Part shown: piece by piece, positions 42,572-51,808 of the stretch
How the letters are laid out: each line of letters opens with the position of its first letter
Position numbering within the stretch: position 1 is the stretch's first letter
Assembly (NCBI RefSeq): GCF_021206925.1
Contig: NZ_JAJPRF010000001.1
Span: forward strand, 62,001-126,000
Direction of reading: 5' to 3'
DNA: 64,000 nt
DNA from: Rhodoflexus caldus
Lineage (GTDB): Bacteria; Bacteroidota; Bacteroidia; Cytophagales; Thermoflexibacteraceae
The notes under the pieces: model-generated
The model's input: the letters and a program-made list of their open reading frames with translations, nothing else
Told to the model about the DNA's origin: nothing
The model's database searches: none
Made by a program: the position numbers and the translations under genes

Positions 42572-42662
42572 GCTTTACAGGCAAATAAGTAATCACATTA
42601 ACGCGTTTTCTACCGCAGCGTTCGCAAAGGCTCAATTGCGGAGTATACCAAGAAAAGATACT

Positions 42663-42766
42663 TATACACAAACCTGACAGGTTTTAGAGACTTTTCAGGT
42701 TTAAATACCTGTATATCATCAATTTAAACAAAGCATTTTTTCGCAAACCTCCTGCGCTTTTGTATA
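42663..42766 (+). repeat. Dispersed ~104-bp element, copy C
   Basis: It begins TATACACAAACCTGACAGG, has the hairpin partly degraded (ACTTTTCAGGTTT on the right arm), continues TATATCATCAATTTAAACAA, TTTTTTCGCAAACC and ends GCGCTTTTGTATA. It is the clearest copy of the terminal inverted repeat TATACA...TGTATA. It lies in the 341-base gap between the cold-shock gene and the FMN reductase gene. The remaining bases (42572-42662 and 42767-42827) show no gene. Confidence 0.8.
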
Positions 42767-42827
42767 GAAAATTTAAGCCCATAACCACGCTGCACGTGCT
42801 GCCGTTGGCTCAACTGCCTGAACCGTT

Positions 42828-43352
42828 TTAAAATGCCAGCAGACTCTCTACCTGCTTGTTGAGCTGTCGCAGATAGTTTTCGTTTTGGATGCGATTATCG
42901 GCCATACTTTTTTCTATGAAAGGCATTTTAACGCGATGCGCGAGCACGTGAATCCCCAAATAGTGCAGAACGTCGGTAAAATGGCTGAGAGCAGGCGCAG
43001 CTCCTTGCGGCCCCGACGAAATGCCCACTAATGCCGCTTTGCGGTTTTTCCAAGGGTTAGGATAAGGCATCCCGTCCAGAAAAGTTTTCAGCACGCCGGG
43101 GAATGAGCCGTTATATTCGGGAATGATGAAAACAAGTTTGTCCGAGTCGGCAGCCTGCTGATGAAAAGCAGTGAAGGCAGGGTTTTGTCCGCCCTTATCG
43201 TACAATGCAGAAAATGCAAAATCGTGCGGCAGTTGCGAAAGGTCTAAAATCTGTGCAGGTGCGCCATGCGTTGCCAGCAGTTCCTGATACAATTGTGCGA
43301 TGCGCAGTGTCAGCGAGCCGCTGCGATTAGTGCCTGAAATGATGGTAATCAT
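42828..43352 (-). CDS. NADPH-dependent FMN reductase
   Basis: A 174-residue flavodoxin-like reductase. ITIISGTNRSGSLTLRIAQL is the flavin phosphate-binding loop. IPEYNGSFPGVLKTFLDGM and GISSGPQGAAPAL are the second and third signature loops. Members transfer electrons from NAD(P)H to FMN, quinones, azo dyes or metals. The ATG at 43352 is chosen since the flavin loop starts right after it; an upstream TTG adds seven residues. It is a single gene with no recognisable monooxygenase partner. Confidence 0.92.
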   Translation of the reverse strand: MITIISGTNRSGSLTLRIAQLYQELLATHGAPAQILDLSQLPHDFAFSALYDKGGQNPAFTAFHQQAADSDKLVFIIPEYNGSFPGVLKTFLDGMPYPNPWKNRKAALVGISSGPQGAAPALSHFTDVLHYLGIHVLAHRVKMPFIEKSMADNRIQNENYLRQLNKQVESLLAF

Positions 43353-43546
43353 CCGTTTGGGTTGGTTCTGCAAAGGTAACCTGTTTAGGCGTTAATTGTT
43401 TGTCGTGTGCCCCGATTACGCTTATCGGTAGGCAGCGCATCAATCCCACAAAAAATAATCACTTTAAAATATACAATTTAAACTTTTTTTCGTTACATTA
43501 ATACCTAACTACATCTATGGTATTACCTTAACTCAACTGTTGCCCT

Positions 43547-46500
43547 ATGAAAGCAAGGGTGTACTTCTTTTTCACCGTATCGCTTCTGACAACCATTACT
43601 GCCTTAGCACAGCAGCCGCAATGGGGCATTGATGCACGCCTATCGGTCAATATTGAAAACGGCCTGAGCCACAACAACGTGCTGGCCGTGATGCAGGATA
43701 GCCGCCAATACCTTTGGATAGGTACACAAAACGGGCTGAATTGTTACGACGGTCGCAGTATTCGCAGTTTTACACCGCTGCCCGGTAAGTCGTTGGAAAT
43801 ACGCGCCATTCTGGAAGACAAGCAGCAACGCCTCTGGATTGGCACCAACGCAGGGCTTTTCCTTTTCCATCGGCAAACCGAACAATTCTCTCATTTTCAA
43901 AAAGATACGGCCAATGTCCTTTCCCTTTCCGACAACAGCATTTTCTGTTTGGCAGAAGACCGCGCCGGACACCTCTGGATTGGTACAAGTACAGGGGTTT
44001 CGCGCTTAGACCCCGATAAGCAGACTTTTTTCAATTATCCTTTTCAGGGCGCTTATACGCAGGGTTTAAGTGCCGTTTACAGCATCACCACCGATGCCGA
44101 CGGCAATATTGTTGCCTCATCGCTGGGGCAGGGCATACAGGTGTACTCGGCGGCTGAAGAAGTATTTATCTCTTATCCGCTCTATCCTCGCCAATTTCAA
44201 CGCGACTATGTTACCCGCTTGCTCAAAGACAGCAAAGGGTATTTGTGGGTAGCAACTTTGCAAGGCGTTCGCCGAATAGATACCCGCACAGGCAATACCC
44301 GCTCTTTTACTGAAACCGACGGACTGCCCAACAACTACGTAACTGCCCTTGCTTCCGATGAAAACGGGCGAGTATGGGTGGCTACCAAACAGGGCGGTCT
44401 TGCCTATTTTGACGAGAACCGATGGACAACCATTCAGGATTCAAAAGGCGAATACAGCCTTGCGGCAGGAAAGGCCGTGCAAACACTGACTACCGATTCA
44501 GGAAATATTTTATGGGCAGGAACCGCCGGTGGCGGACTTGCTGCATGGAAAAACGAAGCCAATTATTTTACCATCCGTCCGGAGTTTGGGGCAATAACAG
44601 CCATGACGCAGCAAGGCGAGAGCTATTGGGCGGCTACTGCTGCCAAAGGTCTATTCAGGCTCAACGGCAACGGGGAGGTAACGGCACATTTTGAGCCGGG
44701 TAGCAAAGGCTTTCCGCAAGGAACCATCCGCGCTATACTTGCTTCGCGCAAGGGCGAAATTCGGGTGGCCAACGAACAAGGCATCTACCTGTACAAAGAA
44801 GGACAGTGGCAATACCTCCGCCCGGGCTGGGAAGGCCCCGAAGAGGGAACAGTTTCCACCCTTTTTGAAGACTGCAAAGGACGTATTTGGGTCGGTACGC
44901 AGGAAAGCGGCCTTTACGTTACGGGCGACCTGCCCAATCAGTGGTTGGTGTTCCGCCACAATGTCAAGCGCCCGCAAAGTATTGCCGATAATCACATCCG
45001 CTGCATTGCGGAAGATATGCAGGGCAATATCTGGGTCGGTACGGCAAGCGGTGGACTGAGCCGCTGGGACGGCAACGACGGTTTTGTCAATTTTAGGAAT
45101 GAAGCAGGCAACCCGTATTCATTGCCGCACAACAGCATCAAAAGCCTGTTTACCGATGAGCAGGGCAATTTTTGGGTAGGTACTTTTTCGGGTTTGGCAC
45201 GTTGGGAGCCGCAGCAAAAGCATTTCCGCACCTTCCGATTCAATCATGTGGCACTGGGGGAAGTCATCCACGACATTCGCGCCGGCAACGAGCGCATGTG
45301 GGTGTTTACCGAGCATACACTGATGCAATTTGACCGCAAAAACGGCCTCTTTGTCCCATATCGCATTGCCTCGCCTGCTTCGGGTTTGCAGTACACCACG
45401 CAGGGACTCATCAGCCCCGAAGGCGATTTGCTCATTGGTACAAATCAGGGCTTGGTGAGCATTCGCGCGGCCATTGCCGACCTGTACGCAGGGCGCTCGC
45501 TGCCGCGGGCTTTTTTCCGTTATGCCAACTATCAGGCAGATACGTTGCAGGTGCAAGTACCCTTAGACGGCTTGTCGGAACTGACCATTCCTTATCAGGC
45601 AGCCAATATCAGGGTATCATTTGCCTCTCCGCATTTTGGTTATCAGGCTGCCCCTGTGTTCAGCTATCGGTTGAGCCCTTCCAACAGCCGATGGTCAGAA
45701 CCGACTACCGACAGCGAAATGACATTGGGCAAACTTGCCCCCGGCGATTACACACTCTACCTGCGCGTTTTAGGCCCAAAGGGATGGAGTTTGCCAACGG
45801 AAATACTGATTCGGGTACGTCCGCCGTTTTGGGAAACGTGGTGGTTTCGCTCGGCGGGTATGTTGTCGCTCATCGGGCTTGGGTTTATTACCTACCGCGC
45901 CCGCGTGCGCCGCATAGAGCAGCAAAATGAACAATTGGAACGCGTGGTAGAAGAGCGCACCTCTCAAATTGCCAGCCAGAAGAACCAATTGGAGCGTGCT
46001 TACCACAACGTGCGCACCATCAGCGAAATCGGGCATCGGATTACGGCGCAGTTGCACAGCGAACAGGTAGTCGGAGAGGCTTTTGCAGGTGTGAGCGAAC
46101 TGGTAGAGGCTGCCCTGTTCCGTGTGGGCATTTACGACGACAGCAGCCGCCAATTGTTGTTTTACGGCTTCCGCAACGGCGTGGCTATGCCGCTTGTCCG
46201 CCATGAAATTGAGGTGGGGCAAAAACGTCTTTCTGCGGTATGCTTTCAGTACCAAATGGAAATTGTGATTAACGATTTTGAGAAAGAAGCCCCCGAATAC
46301 GTAGCCGATGAACACATTGAATACCAAACCGAGCAGCCGCTGTCGGCCATTTACCTGCCTCTGACGCTGAACAAGAAAGCTATTGGCGTATTTACCGTGC
46401 AGAGTTACCGCAAAAATGCCTATCAGGCAGCCGATGTGGACTTCCTGCGTGCCTTGGCAACCTATCTTTCCGTGGCGATAGACAATGCACGAGCTTATGA

Positions 46501-47302
46501 CCGCTTAGACGAAGCCCGCCGCCAGATAGCCCGTCGCAATGAGCAAATGGTAAGCAGCATCCGCTATGCCGAGCGGATTCAGAAGGCTATTCTGCCTGCC
46601 GAATCGGACTTGCAGGCCTTGTTTGAGAAATTTTTTATTTGGTATCAACCCAAAGACATTGTTTCAGGCGATTTCTATTGGTGTCACAGCGAAGGGCGGC
46701 GCAAATGGGTTGCCGTAGCTGATTGTACCGGACACGGCGTTCCCGGAGCGCTCATGTCTGCCATCGGGCACAGCATCCTGACCGAAACAGTGGCCCGCCG
46801 ACGCATCGCACAACCTGCCGAAATTTTACAAACCGTCCATGCGGAAATGCGAAAAGCGCTGCAAACCGAAAACGGCACCCACGACGACGGTATGGACATC
46901 GCCCTCTGCCTGATTGAAGGCAACGAAGTAACTTTTGCAGGAGCTAAACGACCGCTATATGCGGTCAAACCTTCGGGCAACCCAGCCGAAAACCGCTTAG
47001 TAGAGTTGCGTCCCAATCGGCAGTCCATCGGCGGCAGATTGCGCAGCAGCGAAACAGCTTTTGAACAGCACACGGTTTCGCTGCCTGCCGGAACGATGCT
47101 CTACCTGACCTCCGACGGCTTAGCCGACCAGCCAAACACCAACCGTGAAAAGTTGGGCAGTATGGCAGTGAAAGAGTTGCTTATGGCACTTGCCCACCTG
47201 TCCGTAGAGCGTCAGGCAGAAGAATTATCCGATATTTTTGACGAGTTCCGGCAAGGCGAAAGCCAGCGCGACGACATCTGCGTGCTGGGGATTCGGTTGT
47301 AG
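43547..47302 (+). CDS. Two-component-like propeller sensor with GAF and SpoIIE phosphatase domains
   Basis: A 1251-residue membrane protein. A signal peptide (about 1-22) precedes a large periplasmic beta-propeller made of repeats such as LWIGTQNGLNCYDG and LWIGTSTGVSRLD (to about 640), then a Y_Y_Y domain, a membrane segment near 763-783, a coiled coil, a GAF domain (about 824-984) and a SpoIIE phosphatase domain. The last carries IQKAILPAESDL, YQPKDIVSGDFYW (near 1041) and ADCTGHGVPGALMSAIG. In Bacteroidota this sensor half is usually joined to a histidine kinase; here a Ser/Thr phosphatase takes its place. The STAS-like gene at 47753 may encode its substrate. Confidence 0.95.
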   Translation: MKARVYFFFTVSLLTTITALAQQPQWGIDARLSVNIENGLSHNNVLAVMQDSRQYLWIGTQNGLNCYDGRSIRSFTPLPGKSLEIRAILEDKQQRLWIGTNAGLFLFHRQTEQFSHFQKDTANVLSLSDNSIFCLAEDRAGHLWIGTSTGVSRLDPDKQTFFNYPFQGAYTQGLSAVYSITTDADGNIVASSLGQGIQVYSAAEEVFISYPLYPRQFQRDYVTRLLKDSKGYLWVATLQGVRRIDTRTGNTRSFTETDGLPNNYVTALASDENGRVWVATKQGGLAYFDENRWTTIQDSKGEYSLAAGKAVQTLTTDSGNILWAGTAGGGLAAWKNEANYFTIRPEFGAITAMTQQGESYWAATAAKGLFRLNGNGEVTAHFEPGSKGFPQGTIRAILASRKGEIRVANEQGIYLYKEGQWQYLRPGWEGPEEGTVSTLFEDCKGRIWVGTQESGLYVTGDLPNQWLVFRHNVKRPQSIADNHIRCIAEDMQGNIWVGTASGGLSRWDGNDGFVNFRNEAGNPYSLPHNSIKSLFTDEQGNFWVGTFSGLARWEPQQKHFRTFRFNHVALGEVIHDIRAGNERMWVFTEHTLMQFDRKNGLFVPYRIASPASGLQYTTQGLISPEGDLLIGTNQGLVSIRAAIADLYAGRSLPRAFFRYANYQADTLQVQVPLDGLSELTIPYQAANIRVSFASPHFGYQAAPVFSYRLSPSNSRWSEPTTDSEMTLGKLAPGDYTLYLRVLGPKGWSLPTEILIRVRPPFWETWWFRSAGMLSLIGLGFITYRARVRRIEQQNEQLERVVEERTSQIASQKNQLERAYHNVRTISEIGHRITAQLHSEQVVGEAFAGVSELVEAALFRVGIYDDSSRQLLFYGFRNGVAMPLVRHEIEVGQKRLSAVCFQYQMEIVINDFEKEAPEYVADEHIEYQTEQPLSAIYLPLTLNKKAIGVFTVQSYRKNAYQAADVDFLRALATYLSVAIDNARAYDRLDEARRQIARRNEQMVSSIRYAERIQKAILPAESDLQALFEKFFIWYQPKDIVSGDFYWCHSEGRRKWVAVADCTGHGVPGALMSAIGHSILTETVARRRIAQPAEILQTVHAEMRKALQTENGTHDDGMDIALCLIEGNEVTFAGAKRPLYAVKPSGNPAENRLVELRPNRQSIGGRLRSSETAFEQHTVSLPAGTMLYLTSDGLADQPNTNREKLGSMAVKELLMALAHLSVERQAEELSDIFDEFRQGESQRDDICVLGIRL

Positions 47303-47752
47303 TTGAGCACACTCAGCCTGATATTTTGTCATACACAACCCCGAAAGGTCTTAAAGACCCGTCGGGATTAATTTTCAGCGATTGGAGAAATGGAGACTGT
47401 CAGCAATTTTTATGAATCAATGCAGATGAAAACTCTTTGCGTGCGCCGCGGTAAGTAAGACAGGTCTGCCTCCCAAACACAAAGACACACAGAGCCACAT
47501 TTTTCCAAAAATCGTTTGGGTATAATTTAACTGATAAAATCTCCAAAGTATCCGCCATATATCAATCTTTTTGCATCGGGTAAAAATATCGCAAACTCAT
47601 CCTGATAATTCCGAGATTTTGCACACCAAATCTTATATTGCCTTTCCGTTAATATCCACATTTTACAATTTTTTTTTAAACAAAAAAGTTGCTCATGTGG
47701 TTTAATTGCTTAAAGTTTTGAAACACTAACACAACTTCACTTACTTACAACT
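47303..47752. other. 450-base intergenic region with repeat remnants
   Basis: A degraded left end of the dispersed element lies at 47330-47371: ATACACAACCCCGAAAGG, a loop, CCCGTCGGGATTAATTTTCA. A stretch at 47476-47503 (AAACACAAAGACACACAGAG) looks like a simple-repeat remnant. The last 200 bases are A/T rich and probably hold the promoter of the STAS-like gene. No gene, tRNA or clear RNA structure was recognised. Confidence 0.6.
47330..47371 (+). repeat. Degraded partial copy of the dispersed element
   Basis: It matches the left end of copies A and C (ATACACAA, CCGAAAGG with a partner arm, then ATTTTCAGCGATT) but lacks the right half. It also forms a weak hairpin 28 bases after the SpoIIE sensor gene and could act as its terminator. 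Confidence 0.5.
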
Positions 47753-48166
47753 ATGCTACAAACAGTTATCAACAACAAGTACATGCTTGCAGGGTGGATA
47801 GGCGAGGGTAACATTTTTTACTACGCATGGAAAGGCTTTGTTCCTCCCAACGAAATGAAGCAAATGCTCGAGGAAGTACTTTCCCATCTGGAAGCCGCAA
47901 AAACTCCGCTGATGCTGCAAGACTTACAGCAAGCGCAGGCAATAGCTAACGATATGCAGGAATGGATGGCTGCGAGTTGGTTGCCGCGCGCTGCTGCCGT
48001 CGGTTTGCGAAAAATCGCACTGCTGACTCCTCGTTCTGTTTTTGGACAAATGGCTGTCAATCAGGTTAAAAATAAAGCCAGAGTGAATACTACCGAAATA
48101 GAAAGCATGTTCTTCGATGACGAAGCAAAAGCTATTCAATGGCTTAGACACAGCCGCACGGCATAG
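47753..48166 (+). CDS. STAS/SpoIIAA-like protein, paralogue 2
   Basis: A 137-residue protein, full-length paralogue of the gene at 36279-36692 (see shared blocks there). Its ATG follows directly after an A/T-rich leader, which fixes the start of the family. It is the next gene after the SpoIIE sensor, though 450 bases away, so the two could form a phosphatase-substrate pair in a partner-switching circuit. No serine kinase of the RsbW type lies nearby. Fold and role are inferred from pattern and context only. Confidence 0.75.
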   Translation: MLQTVINNKYMLAGWIGEGNIFYYAWKGFVPPNEMKQMLEEVLSHLEAAKTPLMLQDLQQAQAIANDMQEWMAASWLPRAAAVGLRKIALLTPRSVFGQMAVNQVKNKARVNTTEIESMFFDDEAKAIQWLRHSRTA

Positions 48167-48219
48167 TTCATTTGCACAAAAAGGGAAAAACCGTTAGCTT
48201 AGTAAAAAACCATCGTACT

Positions 48220-49239
48220 ATGTTAGCGCTCAGATTTTTTCCCTGCCTGCTCTTAGGCTGGTTCATTTTTTATGCACCGCGCGCACTGTCGCAAAGTTTT
48301 TGTGAATTAGGTGATTTTGCTTTGGAAAACGGGCAAATCATTAAACAATGCCGCATCGGCTACCGCACTTTCGGCAGGCTGAATGAGGACAAAAACAATG
48401 CTATTCTGTTTCCCACCTATTTTACGGGAAAGTCGGACGCACTGCGAAGCTATGTGGGCGGCAAAGGAAAAATGCTGGACAGTACACGCTACTTTATCAT
48501 ACTGACCGATGCTTTGGGGAACGGGGTTTCTTCTTCGCCTTCCAACTCAACGCTGCAAGCGGGGCGCGAGTTTCCGCTGTTCACCATTGCCGATATGGTG
48601 CGCACGCAAGAAGCGATGATTCGCAAGCAGTGGGGCATTGAAAAACTCCATGCCGTTATCGGTATTTCCATGGGGGGTATGCAGGCGTTTCAGTGGATGG
48701 CGGCCTTTCCTGCAAAGGTTGGCAAAATGATTTCTTTGGTAGGCACACCCAAGTTGGGTTTCAGCGACTTACTGCTTTGGCAAAGCGAAATACAGCCCAT
48801 AGAAAAAGCCCTGCAAACCAATGGCAACCTGCAACAAGCCATGGAAACAACCGTGTTAATCCATGCTTACGCACTGTATACGCCTTCTTGGCGCAATAAA
48901 AACCAAAAGACCGCCGATTTTCAGAGTTTTGTTCAGGCAGAAATTCAAAAATCGGCGAGTTTTTACCCCTTGGATTGGGCATGGCAGGCCAAGGCAATGA
49001 TGGCACACAATGCCTACAAAACCCTACCCTTGGATAAGCTCGGAGAGCTGCTGAAAGCCCGCGGACTGATAGTGTATGCCTCACAAGACCTGATGGTAAG
49101 CCCGCAAGCCTGTGCCGATTTGGTACAGTATAGCGGTGCGGAACACATCGTACTTACAGACGACTGCGGCCATTTGGCAACAGGTTGCAACATGGGGCGC
49201 ATCAGCGAACGGGTACAGGCTTTTTTGCAGAAACAGTAG
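48220..49239 (+). CDS. Secreted alpha/beta hydrolase of the MetX-like group
   Basis: About 339 residues with an N-terminal signal segment (LRFFPCLLLGWFIFYAPRALS). The alpha/beta-hydrolase triad is visible: nucleophile elbow GISMGGMQAF, an Asp in YASQDLMVSP, and the His in DDCGHLATGCNMGRI. The order of the pieces (GYRTFGRLNEDKNNAILF, then NGVSSSPSNST) resembles homoserine O-acetyltransferase relatives. A signal peptide is unusual for that enzyme, so it is probably an esterase or acyltransferase in the periplasm, not MetX. The ATG at 48220 is chosen because the hydrophobic segment follows it; an earlier TTG exists at 48172. Confidence 0.82.
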   Translation: MLALRFFPCLLLGWFIFYAPRALSQSFCELGDFALENGQIIKQCRIGYRTFGRLNEDKNNAILFPTYFTGKSDALRSYVGGKGKMLDSTRYFIILTDALGNGVSSSPSNSTLQAGREFPLFTIADMVRTQEAMIRKQWGIEKLHAVIGISMGGMQAFQWMAAFPAKVGKMISLVGTPKLGFSDLLLWQSEIQPIEKALQTNGNLQQAMETTVLIHAYALYTPSWRNKNQKTADFQSFVQAEIQKSASFYPLDWAWQAKAMMAHNAYKTLPLDKLGELLKARGLIVYASQDLMVSPQACADLVQYSGAEHIVLTDDCGHLATGCNMGRISERVQAFLQKQ

Positions 49240-49245
49240 TTGTGC

Positions 49246-50028
49246 CTATTTGTTCCCCCTGCTGAAAGGAAACTTCAGCGGTTCGCGGGTTAGTTCTACT
49301 TTATTGTGCGTAAACCGAAACGAAAGCGATGTTTTATTGCCGCCCGGCGGCTCAAAGGTAAGGTCTGCATTGCACACAAAAGGGAAAAGCATGTTTTCTA
49401 CGGAAGTAAAGTTGCCGTAAACTGCTTCCAAGCGATTGGGTGCGCTAAGGTCTTTCAGCGAAAGTTTTTCCATGCGGGCTGTTTGCTTGCCCACGTATCC
49501 TATCACGTCTATGTTGGATTGCTGCTTGCGCAAGAGGTACTGTTCGCCTTCGGGAATGGGGTTGGCTTGTCCCAAATCATAAGGCAAATTACCCAGCAGC
49601 GTATTTTGAATCAGTTGAAAATCAACGGGAATATCTAACCGTTTGCTGAGCGAATCGAACGTAAAGCCCAAAAAGTCGTTATTGAGCTTGTCCATGATGC
49701 GAACCGAATCGGGTGTGATGAAAATGCGGGCTGCCTCTATGCCCAATCCGGGGCGCAGGGAAATCCATATCGCACTGTCTTTCTTCATGCGAATATCTGC
49801 ATTTGCATTAACATCGCGCCCGTTATTGACAAACACTAACCTGCCTTTGGCAGTGAGATAGGTGAAATCAAAAGCATTGAAATGATAGACACTTTCTTCC
49901 TTGCGGGCAGGAATGGGGGGGGGAGTGCTGCCTGTGGTAGCTACGGGAGGTTTTTGGCAAGCACTCAGCAAGGCCATCAGTGCCATGCCGGTATAAGCAA
50001 AGCGTTTTATCAGCGGGTAAATTAACAT
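49246..50028 (-). CDS. DUF4292 lipoprotein
   Basis: About 260 residues with a lipoprotein signal and Cys in LLSAC followed by a Pro-rich linker (STPPPIPARKEE). The body has the beta-rich LolA/LolB-like pattern of DUF4292 proteins, starting FNAFDFTYLTAKGRLVFV and including IRMKKDSAIWISLRPGLGIE. Such proteins are Bacteroidota-specific and located in the cell envelope, possibly in lipoprotein or LPS handling. It follows the TPR gene by 13 bases, an arrangement I recall as conserved across Bacteroidota. The ATG at 50028 is used, since 13 upstream residues would overlap the TPR stop. Confidence 0.85.
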   Translation of the reverse strand: MLIYPLIKRFAYTGMALMALLSACQKPPVATTGSTPPPIPARKEESVYHFNAFDFTYLTAKGRLVFVNNGRDVNANADIRMKKDSAIWISLRPGLGIEAARIFITPDSVRIMDKLNNDFLGFTFDSLSKRLDIPVDFQLIQNTLLGNLPYDLGQANPIPEGEQYLLRKQQSNIDVIGYVGKQTARMEKLSLKDLSAPNRLEAVYGNFTSVENMLFPFVCNADLTFEPPGGNKTSLSFRFTHNKVELTREPLKFPFSRGNK

Positions 50029-50041
50029 TGTCGGAAAAGAT

Positions 50042-51808
50042 TTACTCAAACAGTTTTTTTTCTGCAATTTTTCGGTCTAACCACTGGCTGCCGGTGCCGT
50101 TTTTCTTGGCCAGTTGCCAATATTTCAGGGCTTCTTCGTTTCTGCCGACCTTATACAACACATCGCCGTAATGTTCCAGAATAGTGGGGTTGGAAGGGTT
50201 CAGGCGGGCTGCTTTTTCTAACAGCGGCAATGCGGCCGCATATTCGCCGCGTACATAGAGCACCCAACCATGCGTATCCAGATAGGTAGGGTTATCGGGC
50301 TCCAACTTAATCAGGCGAGCGGATAACTCCTTGGCCTTGTCCAGATTTTCACGGCGCAGCGAAAGGTAATAGCTGTAATTATTCAGCACGTAGCGGTTGT
50401 TGATGTCATACGTCAGTGCTTCCTCATAGGCTTTGTCGGACTTTTGGTATTGCTTTTGTCCATTGTAAGCATCTCCCAATTGCGGGTAGATGTTTTGCAG
50501 AAGTTCCTGATTGCCTATGGCCAACAATCGGCTTTGTTCCAAAGAAGCTACGGCCTCGTCATAGTTGCGATTGACCAAGTGGGCAGTACCGTTGTAGAAC
50601 CAAAAAGTAGCATTGTTGGGGTAATACTCAATGGCCTGCTCGGTGTGGCGGGCAAGGTCTTTGTAGTTTTGCAGCATCAGGTCGGCGCGTACAAGGCCTA
50701 CCCATGCCTGATAGTTATCGCCATTGAGTTTGACCGCTTTTTCGTAGTAACTTTTTGCTTCCGCGGCCTTGCCGTTTTCCAGCAAAATGGCGGCATATAA
50801 GCCCTGCATTTGCGGATGGTCGGGGAAAATCTGCATGGTTTTCTCCGAAAGCGACAGCAAAACGGTTTTCAATTGTGTATCATTGGTTGCGCTTGCTTGG
50901 TCGTACAAATCGGAGAGGACTTGGAGGCGAAGTTCTATTTCTAATTGCGGGTAGTCAAATGCTTTCTCGAGTGCCCTGATTTGTGCCTCTTTTTTGCCAC
51001 TGCTTTTTGCCAAATCGGCACTCAACAGCAATACACGCGGCTCGTTGGGGAAAAGGTTCTCCAATTCCGCAATTAGTTTGCGTGCTTCTTCTGTTCTGCG
51101 CGTATTCATCAGCAGTTCTACCTGCGTAATGTAAGCGTCGGGGTCATCGGGCATGGCTTCTATCAATTTTCTGCCTTCTTTCAGTGCACCTTCGGGCTGA
51201 TTCATTGCCAGATAGAGTTTTTGTTTGCGCTGAATAACGGCAGGTTCTAAGCCAACCTTTTTTTCCAATTCGTCATAAATGCGGATGGCCTCTTTGAACT
51301 TGTTTTGATAGAGCATCGCATTTGCCAAGTCGTAGTAATAACCCGGTTCATTGGGCTTTAAAATGACTAATTTGGCAAATATTTTTTCGGCTTCATCGTA
51401 CCGTTCTTGTTTTTCGTAAATTTCTGCCAGCAGGCTTAAATAATTGGGATTGTCTTTGGAAAGGTTGAGTGCTTGCTGTATCAGCCGAACGGCGTTTTTA
51501 TAGTCTTCCATTTTCAGATAGGTGCGTGCCATCTGATAGGGAATGGCCGAATTATTGGGTGCCAGTTTTCGGCTTTCTTCCAGCGTACGCAGGGCTTTGC
51601 TGTAATTTTCGGAAAGGAAGTATTGCATGGCTTCCGTAAAGAAATACTCGGCGCTGTTTTCTTCTACTTCCCGTGCCATTTCCAACGAGTCGGCCGGTGG
51701 CTGAACGACCTGCTTTTTAGGCTTCTGTGCCCGGCCATCAAAAAACACCAATAGGCTTAACAGCGCTGCCAAGCCTATTGATGTACGTAAAAGACCTTTT
51801 CTGTTCAT
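50042..51808 (-). CDS. Periplasmic TPR-repeat protein
   Basis: A 588-residue protein with a signal peptide (about 1-27) and then about a dozen TPR units, for example YSKALRTLEESRKLAPNNSA, YDEAEKIFAKLVILKPNEPG and YAAALPLLEKAARLNPSNPT. It should be a scaffold in the periplasm or at the outer membrane. Its ATG overlaps the nucleotidyltransferase stop (TGATG), and DUF4292 follows, so these three genes form one operon. This TPR/DUF4292 pairing is common in Bacteroidota, often with a sugar-nucleotide gene, but the exact job is not known. Confidence 0.92.
   Translation of the reverse strand: MNRKGLLRTSIGLAALLSLLVFFDGRAQKPKKQVVQPPADSLEMAREVEENSAEYFFTEAMQYFLSENYSKALRTLEESRKLAPNNSAIPYQMARTYLKMEDYKNAVRLIQQALNLSKDNPNYLSLLAEIYEKQERYDEAEKIFAKLVILKPNEPGYYYDLANAMLYQNKFKEAIRIYDELEKKVGLEPAVIQRKQKLYLAMNQPEGALKEGRKLIEAMPDDPDAYITQVELLMNTRRTEEARKLIAELENLFPNEPRVLLLSADLAKSSGKKEAQIRALEKAFDYPQLEIELRLQVLSDLYDQASATNDTQLKTVLLSLSEKTMQIFPDHPQMQGLYAAILLENGKAAEAKSYYEKAVKLNGDNYQAWVGLVRADLMLQNYKDLARHTEQAIEYYPNNATFWFYNGTAHLVNRNYDEAVASLEQSRLLAIGNQELLQNIYPQLGDAYNGQKQYQKSDKAYEEALTYDINNRYVLNNYSYYLSLRRENLDKAKELSARLIKLEPDNPTYLDTHGWVLYVRGEYAAALPLLEKAARLNPSNPTILEHYGDVLYKVGRNEEALKYWQLAKKNGTGSQWLDRKIAEKKLFE

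Noticed and set aside
47303-47752. Possible tRNA or structured RNA in the 450-base gap
   Set aside because: No cloverleaf or conserved T-loop motif was found; only repeat remnants and A/T-rich sequence.
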